A stretch of 64,000 bases of DNA, taken from contig NZ_JALIGE010000070.1 of assembly GCF_024764835.1 (NCBI RefSeq), positions 186,001-250,000 of the forward strand, in the 5' to 3' direction. The notes below the pieces were generated by a model, which worked only from the letters and a program-made list of their open reading frames with translations, had not been told where the DNA came from and ran no database searches. The position numbers and the translations under genes are program-made. The DNA comes from Scandinavium hiltneri. Its GTDB lineage: Bacteria; Pseudomonadota; Gammaproteobacteria; Enterobacterales; Enterobacteriaceae. The first letter of the stretch is position 1. Every line of letters begins with the position of its first letter. Positions 16,456 through 25,365 of the stretch are shown here, in pieces.

Positions 16456-18372
16456 TTATTTTTTATCTTTAACTTCTTCGAACTCAGCGTCGACAACATC
16501 GTCATCTTTCGCGTTGTTCGCGGAAGCGTCAGCGCCACCAGCCTGCTGCTGTGCGTGCTGCTGCTGAGCAATTTCCATCAGCTTCTGAGAAGCTTCGGCA
16601 ACCGCCTGCATTTTCGCTTCGATATCCGCTTTGTCTTCGCCTTTCAGAGATCCTTCCAGCGCAGTCAGTGCAGACTCGATAGCGGTTTTGTCGTCAGCTG
16701 GCAGCTGTTCGCCGGCTTCTTCAACCTGCTTACGCGTGCTGTGCAGCAGGTGGTCGCCCTGGTTACGGGTCTGAACCAACTCTTCGAACTTACGGTCAGA
16801 CTCGGCGTTAGCTTCTGCTTCACGCACCATTTTCTGGATTTCTTCTTCGTTCAGACCGGAAGACGCTTTGATGGTGATCTTCTGCTCTTTACCGCTGTTT
16901 TTATCTTTCGCGGAAACGTGCAGGATACCATCGGCATCGATATCAAAGGTCACTTCGATCTGCGGCATGCCGCGCTGTGCCGGGCTGATACCATCCAGGT
17001 TGAACTGACCCAGAGATTTGTTATCGCCTGCACGTTTACGTTCACCCTGCAGCACATGGATGGTTACCGCAGACTGGTTGTCTTCAGCGGTAGAGAACAC
17101 CTGGCTGTGCTTAGTTGGGATAGTGGTGTTTTTGTTGATGAGCGCAGTCATCACACCGCCCATGGTTTCGATACCCAGCGACAGCGGGGTAACGTCCAGC
17201 AGCAGAACGTCTTTCACTTCACCGGTCAGCACGCCGCCCTGAACCGCAGCACCAACGGCAACTGCTTCGTCCGGGTTAACGTCTTTACGCGGTTCTTTAC
17301 CGAAGAACTCAGCAACTTTTTTCTGCACCATTGGCATACGGGTCTGACCGCCGACCAGAAGAACGTCCTGGATGTCGGATACGGACAGGCCAGCGTCCTG
17401 CAGTGCAACTTTCAGCGGCTCGATTGAACGGTTAACCAGGTCTTCTACCAGGCTTTCCAGTTTCGCGCGAGTCACTTTGATGTTCATGTGTTTCGGACCG
17501 GTCGCATCTGCAGTGATGTACGGCAGGTTTACGTCGGTCTGCTGAGCAGAAGAAAGCTCGATTTTCGCTTTTTCTGCCGCTTCTTTCAGACGCTGCATCG
17601 CCAGCGGGTCGTTACGCAGGTCAATGCCCTGATCTTTCTTGAACTCTTCAACGAGGTAGTTGATCAGACGGCTGTCGAAGTCTTCACCACCGAGGTGGGT
17701 ATCACCGTTGGTAGCCAGTACTTCGAAGGTTTTTTCGCCATCAACTTCGTCGATTTCGATGATAGAGATATCGAAAGTACCGCCGCCCAGGTCGTATACA
17801 GCGATGGTGCGGTTACCGACTTCTTTATCCAGACCGTATGCCAATGCAGCTGCGGTTGGTTCGTTGATGATACGTTTAACTTCCAGACCCGCGATACGGC
17901 CGGCATCTTTGGTTGCCTGACGCTGAGCATCGTTGAAGTATGCAGGTACGGTGATAACAGCTTCAGTTACCGGCTCACCCAGGTAATCTTCAGCGGTTTT
18001 CTTCATTTTTTTCAGCACTTCAGCAGAAATCTGCGGTGGTGCAGTTTTGGTGCCTTTCACGTCCAGCCATGCATCGCCGTTATCAGCAGCAACGATTTTG
18101 TACGGCATGATAGCTTCATCACGCTGAACTTCTTCGTCCTGGAAACGACGGCCAATCAGGCGTTTGATCGCGAACAGAGTGTTCTGCGGGTTAGTCACTG
18201 CCTGACGTTTAGCCGGCTGCCCAACCAGAGTTTCACCATCCTGGGTATAAGCAATGATCGAAGGCGTGGTGCGATCGCCTTCTGCGTTTTCCAGCACACG
18301 CGGGGTGTTGCCATCCATAATTGCTACACAAGAGTTGGTAGTACCCAGGTCGATACCAATAATTTTACCCAT
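16456..18372 (-). CDS. dnaK: Chaperone protein DnaK (Hsp70)
   Basis: A 638-residue Hsp70. The N-terminal ATPase domain begins GKIIGIDLGTTNSCVAIMDG. The phosphate loop IAVYDLGGGTFDISIIE and the linker DVLLLDVTPLSLG are clear. The substrate-binding domain follows, and the tail is rich in A, Q and D with the end VVDAEFEEVKDKK. It partners DnaJ, encoded just downstream. Both heat-shock promoters are recognisable upstream. Confidence 0.98.
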   Translation of the reverse strand: MGKIIGIDLGTTNSCVAIMDGNTPRVLENAEGDRTTPSIIAYTQDGETLVGQPAKRQAVTNPQNTLFAIKRLIGRRFQDEEVQRDEAIMPYKIVAADNGDAWLDVKGTKTAPPQISAEVLKKMKKTAEDYLGEPVTEAVITVPAYFNDAQRQATKDAGRIAGLEVKRIINEPTAAALAYGLDKEVGNRTIAVYDLGGGTFDISIIEIDEVDGEKTFEVLATNGDTHLGGEDFDSRLINYLVEEFKKDQGIDLRNDPLAMQRLKEAAEKAKIELSSAQQTDVNLPYITADATGPKHMNIKVTRAKLESLVEDLVNRSIEPLKVALQDAGLSVSDIQDVLLVGGQTRMPMVQKKVAEFFGKEPRKDVNPDEAVAVGAAVQGGVLTGEVKDVLLLDVTPLSLGIETMGGVMTALINKNTTIPTKHSQVFSTAEDNQSAVTIHVLQGERKRAGDNKSLGQFNLDGISPAQRGMPQIEVTFDIDADGILHVSAKDKNSGKEQKITIKASSGLNEEEIQKMVREAEANAESDRKFEELVQTRNQGDHLLHSTRKQVEEAGEQLPADDKTAIESALTALEGSLKGEDKADIEAKMQAVAEASQKLMEIAQQQHAQQQAGGADASANNAKDDDVVDAEFEEVKDKK

Positions 18373-18420
18373 CTAAACGTCTCCACTAAAAATTCGATCA
18401 ACATGTGATTATGAACCTGT

Positions 18421-18447
18421 AATAAGGGCGAAACGTATCGTTTCAAG
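18421..18447 (-). promoter_or_regulatory. Sigma-32 promoter P2 of dnaK
   Basis: On the minus strand CTTGAAA (18447-18441) is followed after 12 bases by CCCTTATT (18428-18421). This matches the layout of the second dnaK heat-shock promoter of E. coli. Confidence 0.7.
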
Positions 18448-18493
18448 CGCCTTCATGCTTTTTTTTCCAGGCTCACCACTGCGGTTGCATACA

Positions 18494-18523
18494 AGATGGG
18501 GTCGTAACATCGGGCATCAAGGG
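18494..18523 (-). promoter_or_regulatory. Sigma-32 promoter P1 of dnaK
   Basis: On the minus strand CCCTTGAT (18523-18516) and CCCCATCT (18501-18494) are separated by 14 bases, a near-consensus RpoH promoter. The rest of the 18373-18667 gap holds the divergent satP promoter region. Confidence 0.8.
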
Positions 18524-18667
18524 CAGATGCAAAAAAAAATTTAAATTCCCCCTGCTCAGATCATAGACGCAGGGCACGGCTCTGATTATTATGCCGCGCC
18601 CCGCAGCCAGAGGATCGGCGTGGGATTACGACGATTCCCCCCTTTATTGATGAGTTTTTGAGGAAAT

Positions 18668-19234
18668 ATGGTTAACACTAAGTTGGCTAACCCAGCACCG
18701 CTGGGCCTGATGGGCTTCGGCATGACCACCATTCTGCTGAACCTGGCAAACAGCGGTCTTTTCCAGTTTGATACTGCCATTTTGGCGATGGGCATTTTTT
18801 ACGGCGGACTGGCGCAGATATTCGCAGGCCTGCTGGAGTTTAAGAAAGGTAACACCTTCGGTCTGACTGCATTCACCTCTTACGGTTCTTTCTGGCTGAC
18901 CCTGGTCGCCATTCTTATCATGCCGAAAATGGGTCTGGCTGAACCCGCTAATGCGCACTTCCTGGGAATGTACCTGGGCCTGTGGGGCGTGTTTACCCTG
19001 TTCATGTTCTTTGGCACCCTGAACGGTCCACGCATGCAGCAGTTCGTGTTCCTGAGCCTGACCGTACTGTTTGCTCTGCTGGCTATTGGTCACCTGGCGG
19101 ACAACGAAGGCATCGTAAAAATCGCGGGTTACGTTGGTCTGGTATGCGGCGCAAGCGCTATCTGGCTGGCAATGGGTGAAGTACTGAATGAAAAGTTCGG
19201 TCGCACCGTGCTGCCAATCGGTGAAAAACACTAA
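18668..19234 (+). CDS. satP: Acetate/succinate:proton symporter SatP (YaaH)
   Basis: A 188-residue inner-membrane protein of the GPR1/FUN34/YaaH family that takes up acetate and succinate. The family signature NPAPLGLMGFGMTT is at residues 9-22, and six hydrophobic helices follow. A good GAGGA ribosome site precedes the ATG. It is divergent from dnaK, as in E. coli, but the yaaW and yaaI genes found there are missing. Confidence 0.95.
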   Translation: MVNTKLANPAPLGLMGFGMTTILLNLANSGLFQFDTAILAMGIFYGGLAQIFAGLLEFKKGNTFGLTAFTSYGSFWLTLVAILIMPKMGLAEPANAHFLGMYLGLWGVFTLFMFFGTLNGPRMQQFVFLSLTVLFALLAIGHLADNEGIVKIAGYVGLVCGASAIWLAMGEVLNEKFGRTVLPIGEKH

Positions 19235-19248
19235 GTTGGTGTGCTAAA

Positions 19249-19281
19249 GGTTTATTGTGAAGAAGCCGGGCATCGCCCGGC
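19249..19281. terminator. Bidirectional terminator between satP and the MHS transporter
   Basis: The stem GAAGCCGGG / CCCGGCTTC has a five-base loop and T residues on the plus strand. It sits between two convergent genes. Confidence 0.85.
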
Positions 19282-19288
19282 TTCTTTT

Positions 19289-20587
19289 TTAATGCGGCGC
19301 CAACGACGCCTTTTCAGCTGCGCTGTACGTCTGCCGCAGCCAGATCCCTAATCCTAATCCAACCAGCGAAAGCGCCAGCACATACCAGGCCGGAGCCATC
19401 GGCGAAACGCTCATCAGCAGCGTGACCGCAATGGGCGTCAGCCCGCCAAAGACCGCATAGGACACGTTGTATGAGAAAGAAATCCCGGTGAAGCGCACTG
19501 CAGGCGGAAACGCCCGGACCATCACATACGGCACCGCACCGACCACGCCTACGCACAACCCCACCAGTCCATACAGCGCAAACAGATGCTCCGCTGAGGT
19601 GCCCGCCAGGTGATAGAACGCCCAGCTCGACGCCGCCAGCAGCAGGCTACCGACGATAAAGGTCCGGCTGGCCCCATACTTATCGGCGGATAAACCCGCC
19701 AGAAGGCAGCCCACGCACAGCATAATGGTGGCAATACTGTTGGCTTGTAGCGTCAACGCAGGGGCGAAACCATAATGCTTTTGCAGCCACACCGGTGACA
19801 TCAGAATCACCACCACAATTCCCGCCGACAGCAGCCAGGTCAGCAGCATCGAAATAATGACCGCTTTCTGATGTTTCATCACCACCGATTTCACCGGCAG
19901 CTCTTGCGCCAGCTGCTTACGCTGCTGCATTTCGAGGAAAATTGGCGTCTCCTGTAACCAACGGCGCAAGTACATCGCCACCAGGCCAAACGCTCCGCCG
20001 AGCAGGAACGGAATACGCCAGCCGCCATCGTGAATCACCTGCGCCGTCATGCTGGTGTTGATCAGCGTCGCCACCACCGAGCCCAGAAGAATGCCCACCG
20101 TCAGCCCGGCGGTCAGCGTGCCGCAGGCGATGCCGATGCGCTGCGAAGGAACGTGTTCAGCAACGAAAACCCAGGCGCCCGGCACCTCCCCGCCAATGGC
20201 TGCGCCCTGAAGCACGCGCATCAGCAACAGTAACAACGGCGCGGCAATGCCTACCGAGGCGTAAGTCGGCAGCAGGCCGATAAGCAGCGTCGGCACCGCC
20301 ATCAGAAGAATACTGAGGGTGAACATTTTCTTACGCCCAACCAGATCGCCAAAATGCGCCATGACGATGCCGCCCAGCGGACGTGCCAGATAGCCCGCGG
20401 CAAAAATGCCGAAGGTCTGTACCTGGCGCAGCCATTCAGGAATATCGGCAGGGAAGAAGAGTTCGCCGACCACGGCGGCGAAGAAGACGAAAATGATGAA
20501 ATCGTAAAACTCCAGCGCGCCACCAAGAGCAGCAAGCGTCAGCGTTTTATAATCCTGTCGGTTCAGAGGTCTTGCATGTTGTGACAT
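19289..20587 (-). CDS. MFS transporter, metabolite:H+ symporter (MHS) type
   Basis: A 432-residue major facilitator with about 12 transmembrane helices. The MHS-type N-terminus (ALGGALEFYDFIIFVFFAA), the loop 2-3 motif HFGDLVGRKKMF and the RVLQGAAIGGEVPGAWVFVAEH segment place it near the ProP/ShiA/citrate transporter group. The substrate cannot be deduced. It lies between satP and mog, where E. coli K-12 has no transporter. It is transcribed alone and ends at a terminator shared with satP. Confidence 0.85.
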   Translation of the reverse strand: MSQHARPLNRQDYKTLTLAALGGALEFYDFIIFVFFAAVVGELFFPADIPEWLRQVQTFGIFAAGYLARPLGGIVMAHFGDLVGRKKMFTLSILLMAVPTLLIGLLPTYASVGIAAPLLLLLMRVLQGAAIGGEVPGAWVFVAEHVPSQRIGIACGTLTAGLTVGILLGSVVATLINTSMTAQVIHDGGWRIPFLLGGAFGLVAMYLRRWLQETPIFLEMQQRKQLAQELPVKSVVMKHQKAVIISMLLTWLLSAGIVVVILMSPVWLQKHYGFAPALTLQANSIATIMLCVGCLLAGLSADKYGASRTFIVGSLLLAASSWAFYHLAGTSAEHLFALYGLVGLCVGVVGAVPYVMVRAFPPAVRFTGISFSYNVSYAVFGGLTPIAVTLLMSVSPMAPAWYVLALSLVGLGLGIWLRQTYSAAEKASLAPH

Positions 20588-20699
20588 AGCGGGCCATTTG
20601 TGTTGATTGCTTTACAGGTATTGTAAAGAAAAAATTACTACACCGTAAACCTGCGGTCAATCGATGGCCCGCAAAAGTGAGACTGTAAAAGACTTATCT

Positions 20700-21287
20700 T
20701 CAGGAGATTGTATCGCGACGCGCGCTTTTAGGACGAAATGCAGCGACGACCTGCGGATCCGTTTCCACATACGGCCCTTCCAGCAGCTGTACACAATACG
20801 GTACGCTTGCGAAAATACCGTGAACCAGCACCTTACCTGCGTCATCTTTCACGCCTTCCAGCGTTTCCTGGATGGATTTCGGCTGGCCTGGCAGATTCAG
20901 GATTAACGCCTGTTTGCGGATAACGCCGACCTGACGCGACAGGATTGCCGTCGGCACAAAATGCAGGCTTATCTGGCGCATCTGTTCGCCAAAGCCCGGC
21001 ATTTCACGGTCAGCAATCGCAAGCGTCGCGTCCGGTGTGACGTCGCGGCGCGCAGGGCCGGTTCCACCGGTGGTCAGCACCAGATGACAGCTCATTTCAT
21101 CCACCAACTCGCACAGCGTCTGCTCGATGATGACCTGTTCGTCTGGGATCAGACGGGTTTGCAGCTCGAAAGGGGTCGTCAGTGCGCGGGCCAGCCAGGC
21201 TTCCAGTGCCGGAATGCCTTTATCCTGGTAAACGCCGCTTGAAGCGCGATCGGAGATGGAGACAAGGCCAATGCGAAGAGTGTTCAT
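20700..21287 (-). CDS. mog: Molybdopterin adenylyltransferase Mog
   Basis: A 195-residue enzyme of molybdenum cofactor synthesis that adenylylates molybdopterin before molybdate insertion. It shows RIGLVSISDRASSGVYQD at the start, the LTTGGTGPARRDVTPDA motif and the EMPGFGEQMR segment of the MoaB/Mog fold. Same length as E. coli Mog and the same position next to talB. Confidence 0.96.
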   Translation of the reverse strand: MNTLRIGLVSISDRASSGVYQDKGIPALEAWLARALTTPFELQTRLIPDEQVIIEQTLCELVDEMSCHLVLTTGGTGPARRDVTPDATLAIADREMPGFGEQMRQISLHFVPTAILSRQVGVIRKQALILNLPGQPKSIQETLEGVKDDAGKVLVHGIFASVPYCVQLLEGPYVETDPQVVAAFRPKSARRDTIS

Positions 21288-21396
21288 ATCAATTCCGTTA
21301 AATAATGCGGTTAAGCGGAATGATACACGCGGAAGGGAAACGGAGACAAATAACGCGAGGAAGATGTGACCGGAAACCCGGTCACACCTGAAATGA

Positions 21397-22350
21397 TTAC
21401 AGCAGGTCGCCGATCATTTTTTCCAGTTTTTCCTGGTCGATAGCAAACTTACGGATCCCGTCCGCCAGTTTGTCTACTGCCATTGGATCCTGGTTGTGCT
21501 GCCACAGGAACTGGGATTCAGTAATACGTTCTGGACGCGCTTTCACTTCACCGGTGTAAACCAGTTTACGTTCGATTGCACCTTCCGCTTCAGCCAGCTC
21601 TTTCAGCAGTGGCGGAGCGATGGTCAGGCGGTCACAGCCAGCCAGTTCCAGGATTTCGCCCACGTTACGGAAGCTTGCACCCATCACGACAGTTTCGTAG
21701 CCGTGCTGTTTGTAGTAGCTGTAGATTTCAGACACAGAAACCACGCCTGGATCTTCTGCTGGTGCGTACTCTTTCTTGTCGGTGTTGGATTTGTACCAGT
21801 CGAGGATACGGCCAACAAACGGAGAAATCAGGAACACGCCCGCTTCTGCACACGCACGCGCCTGAGCAAAGGAGAACAGCAGGGTCAGGTTACAGTTGAT
21901 GCCTTCTTTTTCCAGCTGCTCAGCGGCACGGATGCCCTGCCAGGTGGACGCGAGTTTGATAAGAATACGGTCGTTGCTGATGCCAGCATTGTTGTACAGC
22001 TTGATCAGGTGTTTCGCTTTGGCGATGGAGCCTTCGGTGTCGTAGGACAGACGCGCATCAACTTCGGTAGAGATACGGCCAGGGATCAGTTTCAGGATCT
22101 CCAGACCGATGTTCACTGCCAGTTTATCGGTAGCGTCAACAACCTGCTGCTCGCGGTTGCTGCTCTGGCTTTTCGCCCAGGCGATCGCTTCGTCAATCAG
22201 CTTACGGTATTCCGGGATTTGGGCAGCGCCGAGGATCAGAGAAGGGTTGGTTGTCGCATCCTGAGGCTGATACAGCTTCATTGCCGCGATGTCTCCAGTG
22301 TCAGCCACTACGGTTGTGTACTGACGCAGGGAGGTCAATTTATCCGTCAT
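21397..22350 (-). CDS. talB: Transaldolase B
   Basis: A 317-residue pentose phosphate pathway enzyme that moves a dihydroxyacetone unit between sugar phosphates. The Schiff-base lysine lies in RILIKLASTWQGI near residue 132. The N-terminal TTVVADTGDIAAMKLYQPQDATTNPSL is the transaldolase signature. The same length as E. coli TalB. A perfect hairpin (TGTGACCGG/CCGGTCACA, 21365-21386) follows the gene on its downstream side but has no U tract. Confidence 0.97.
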   Translation of the reverse strand: MTDKLTSLRQYTTVVADTGDIAAMKLYQPQDATTNPSLILGAAQIPEYRKLIDEAIAWAKSQSSNREQQVVDATDKLAVNIGLEILKLIPGRISTEVDARLSYDTEGSIAKAKHLIKLYNNAGISNDRILIKLASTWQGIRAAEQLEKEGINCNLTLLFSFAQARACAEAGVFLISPFVGRILDWYKSNTDKKEYAPAEDPGVVSVSEIYSYYKQHGYETVVMGASFRNVGEILELAGCDRLTIAPPLLKELAEAEGAIERKLVYTGEVKARPERITESQFLWQHNQDPMAVDKLADGIRKFAIDQEKLEKMIGDLL

Positions 22351-22553
22351 GATAGTGTTTCTCTATTAAACAACTGTTAGGGGGATGTAACCGTTCTGAC
22401 CCGATAATATCACGCCCCGTTTTCAGCGCAACCGCAGACGGTCCATGAGCGCAGAGTATGATAAACTCACTCTATTCATGGCCTATCCAATAATGGATTA
22501 TCTCAAAATGGTAGCGCTTACAGTTGTCTTCGGCATCGACTAAGGGACGTTAA

Positions 22554-23984
22554 ATGCCTGAATTCCTATCTTTTATTAACGAAATACTCTGGGGCTCGGT
22601 AATGATTTACCTGCTGCTCGGTGCCGGAGTGTGGTTCACATGGCGAACGGGTTATATCCAGTTTCGCTATCTTCGCCAGTTTGGCAAAAGTCTTAAAAGC
22701 AGCCTCACCCCTCAGTCGGGAGGCCTGACCTCGTTCCAGGCGCTGTGCACAAGCCTGGCGGCTCGCGTCGGCAGCGGCAACCTCGCTGGGGTCGCCATTG
22801 CGCTGACCGCAGGTGGCCCCGGAGCCGTCTTCTGGATGTGGGTTTCTGCCATCATCGGCATGGCAAGCAGCTTCGCCGAATGCTCTCTCGCGCAGGTCTA
22901 CAAAGAGCGCGATGCCGAAGGACAATTTCGCGGCGGCCCGGCGTGGTATATGTCCCGCGGGCTGGGTATGCGCTGGATGGGCGTCATGTTCTCGGTGTTT
23001 CTGCTGCTGGCATATGGCCTGATTTTCAATACCGTCCAGGCGAACTCCGTCGCCAATGCCATGCATTATGCCTTTCATTTGCCGGAATTTATGACCGGTT
23101 TGATCCTGATGGTTTGCACCCTGGTGACGGTGATGCGCGGCCTGCGCGGCGTAGCGAAATTGATGCAGTGGCTGGTGCCGGTGATGGCGTTGATATGGGT
23201 CGCGGCCAGCGTGTTCATCAGCCTCTGGCACTTCACTGAAATTCCAAAAGTGTTTGAAACCATCATCCGCAGCGCGTTCGGCTGGCAGGAAGCCGCCGCC
23301 GGTGCGGTGGGTTACACCATCAGCCAGGCGATAACCAGCGGCTTCCAGCGCGGTATGTTCTCTAACGAAGCCGGAATGGGCTCCACGCCCAATGCCGCTG
23401 CGGCAGCCGCTTCATGGCCTCCGCACCCTGCGGCGCAAGGCATCGTTCAAATGATTGGCGTGCTGGTTGATACGCTGGTGATTTGTACCGCCACGGCAAT
23501 GATTGTGCTACTTGCCGGGAAAACCACCCCCCAAAGCTCCCTCGACGGTATCCAGCTGGTGCAAAACGCAGTGGCCTCTTTCACCGGTAGCTGGGGCAAT
23601 GGGTTTGTGGCGGGGATCGTGCTGCTGTTCTCCTTCAGCTCGATCGTGGCCAACTACATCTACGCTGAAAATAATCTGATTTACCTGAAGATGAACAGCC
23701 CGCTCAACGTCTGGCTGCTCCGCGGAATCACCCTGATAATGGTGATGCTGGGCACAATGCTGAGCCTGCCGGTTGTCTGGCAACTCGCCGATATCATCAT
23801 GGCGCTGATGGCTATCACCAACCTGACAGCCATCATGCTGCTCTCCCCGGTGGTGAAGATTATTGCCAGTGATTATCTGCGCCAGCGCAAAATGGGTGTG
23901 AATCCGGTATTCGACCCGGCGCGTTATCCGGATATTGAACAACAGCTGGCGCCTGGAAGCTGGGATGATGTGCCTCGCCAATAG
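22554..23984 (+). CDS. yaaJ: Alanine/glycine:cation symporter family protein YaaJ
   Basis: A 476-residue inner-membrane transporter of the AGCS family, which imports small neutral amino acids with sodium or protons. It contains ARVGSGNLAGVAIALTAGGPG near residue 70 and SNEAGMGSTPNAAAAA near residue 270, both family hallmarks. Its divergent neighbour is talB and its downstream neighbour is yaaA, as in E. coli. The physiological substrate is not established from sequence. Confidence 0.92.
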   Translation: MPEFLSFINEILWGSVMIYLLLGAGVWFTWRTGYIQFRYLRQFGKSLKSSLTPQSGGLTSFQALCTSLAARVGSGNLAGVAIALTAGGPGAVFWMWVSAIIGMASSFAECSLAQVYKERDAEGQFRGGPAWYMSRGLGMRWMGVMFSVFLLLAYGLIFNTVQANSVANAMHYAFHLPEFMTGLILMVCTLVTVMRGLRGVAKLMQWLVPVMALIWVAASVFISLWHFTEIPKVFETIIRSAFGWQEAAAGAVGYTISQAITSGFQRGMFSNEAGMGSTPNAAAAAASWPPHPAAQGIVQMIGVLVDTLVICTATAMIVLLAGKTTPQSSLDGIQLVQNAVASFTGSWGNGFVAGIVLLFSFSSIVANYIYAENNLIYLKMNSPLNVWLLRGITLIMVMLGTMLSLPVVWQLADIIMALMAITNLTAIMLLSPVVKIIASDYLRQRKMGVNPVFDPARYPDIEQQLAPGSWDDVPRQ

Positions 23985-24050
23985 CAGCTATCGATCCTTT
24001 CCCGGGCGTTTTTTGCTAAAGTCACGGAAAAATGCCCGCAAGGACTGATT

Positions 24051-24827
24051 ATGCTGATTCTGATTTCACCTGCTAAAACGCTCGATTACCAGAGCGACCT
24101 GCCAACGGCGCGCTACACCCATCCGGAACTGCTGGACTATTCCCAGCAGCTGATTAGCGTGGCGCGCAAGCTGTCTGCGCCGCAGATTGGTAAACTGATG
24201 AGCATCAGCGACAAGCTCGCCGACCTCAATGCCACCCGTTTTCACGACTGGCACCCGGATTTCACCCCGCAAAATGCGCGCCCGGCTATCCTCGCGTTTA
24301 AAGGCGACGTTTACACCGGCTTGCAGGCGGAGGAGTTCAGCGAAGCCGACTTTGATTTCGCCCAGCAGCATCTGCGGATGCTTTCCGGTCTGTACGGCGT
24401 GCTGCGTCCGCTGGATTTGATGCAGCCATATCGTCTGGAAATGGGCATTCGCCTCGAAAACGCCAAAGGCAAAGATCTGTACCATTTCTGGGGTGAGATT
24501 ATCACCAACAAACTCAATGAAGCGCTGAAGGCCCAGGGTGACGACACCGTTATCAATCTGGCCTCAGACGAATACTTCAGAGCGGTGAAGCCGAAGGTGT
24601 TGCAGGGCAAGATTATCAAGCCGGTGTTCCTTGATGAGAAAAACGGCAAATTTAAAGTCATCAGCTTCTACGCAAAAAAAGCGCGCGGACTGATGAGCCG
24701 TTACATCATTGAAAACCGTCTGACAAAACCAGAACAGATGAAAGAGTTTGATAGCGAAGGGTATTTCTTTGACGAAGCCGCATCGGGTGACAGCGAACTG
24801 GTGTTTAAACGGCACGAACAGAAGTAA
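24051..24827 (+). CDS. yaaA: Peroxide stress resistance protein YaaA
   Basis: A 258-residue DUF328/YaaA-family protein, cytoplasmic, linked in E. coli to protection from hydrogen peroxide by limiting free iron. It begins MLILISPAKTLDYQSDLPT, the family start. It contains the conserved GDVYTGL and NLASDEYFRAV segments and the motif SFYAKKARGLMSRYII. It follows yaaJ and converges on yaaX. Confidence 0.95.
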   Translation: MLILISPAKTLDYQSDLPTARYTHPELLDYSQQLISVARKLSAPQIGKLMSISDKLADLNATRFHDWHPDFTPQNARPAILAFKGDVYTGLQAEEFSEADFDFAQQHLRMLSGLYGVLRPLDLMQPYRLEMGIRLENAKGKDLYHFWGEIITNKLNEALKAQGDDTVINLASDEYFRAVKPKVLQGKIIKPVFLDEKNGKFKVISFYAKKARGLMSRYIIENRLTKPEQMKEFDSEGYFFDEAASGDSELVFKRHEQK

Positions 24828-24830
24828 GAC

Positions 24831-24861
24831 TTTCCCCTCACCCCTTTTGGGGCGAGGGAAA
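24831..24861. terminator. Hairpin between yaaA and yaaX
   Basis: The inverted repeat TTTCCCCTCACCCC-TTTT-GGGGCGAGGGAAA lies between two convergent genes and could stop transcription in both directions. Confidence 0.65.
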
Positions 24862-24866
24862 TCACA

Positions 24867-25142
24867 TCAATGGTGATGGCCATGATTGTCATGATGATCA
24901 TCGTGGTGATCGTCATGATGCGGCTCATAACGCGCACGCCAGTGGTTGTTGTAGCGTTCGTAATGATGATCCCACCAGTCATGGTCGCGCCAGTTGCCAC
25001 CATCCCAGTAATTACCACGGTTATCCTGATCGCCAATCTGCAGTTTTACCGCAGGAACCAGTGTGATTTCAGAAGCGTGTACTATCGCCGGAGCCACCAG
25101 CATCATAGAAAGTGCCAGAATTACAGGTTTTAACGTAGACAT
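24867..25142 (-). CDS. yaaX: YaaX-like exported DUF2502 protein with histidine-rich tail
   Basis: A 91-residue small protein with a signal peptide (about residues 1-23, ending in VHASE) and a mature domain containing ITLVPAVKLQIGDQDNRGNY and YWDGGNWRDHDWW, which match YaaX of E. coli. The last 20 residues are almost entirely H, D, E and N, more acidic and histidine-rich than the E. coli tail, which suggests metal binding in the periplasm. Function is unknown. It lies downstream of thrC on the same strand but beyond a terminator. Confidence 0.85.
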   Translation of the reverse strand: MSTLKPVILALSMMLVAPAIVHASEITLVPAVKLQIGDQDNRGNYWDGGNWRDHDWWDHHYERYNNHWRARYEPHHDDHHDDHHDNHGHHH

Positions 25143-25311
25143 AGGTTACTCCATTCATATCATTGCCCGTTTAGGGTCGATGAAATGAGCTTACATGTCC
25201 TGAAGCGGACTTGTTATTCTCCGCAATCCTAATCTCTAACTACCCGCATTTATTGGGAATTTGTCCTTAATCCCTACTTATTACCTCCCTATTTTCTCCA
25301 CATTTGCCCAT

Positions 25312-25345
25312 AAAAAAACCGGATCGCGAAACGCCGACCCGGCTT
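25312..25345 (-). terminator. Terminator of the thr operon
   Basis: On the minus strand a CCGGGTCGG / CGATCCGG hairpin is followed by seven T residues, just after thrC. Confidence 0.85.
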
Positions 25346-25365
25346 TATATCAGTTCAGACTGAAG

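Noticed and set aside
16426..18408. Long plus-strand frames of over 300 residues opposite dnaK
   Set aside because: They mirror the codon pattern of dnaK, and the composition (rich in F, R, V) is typical of shadows.
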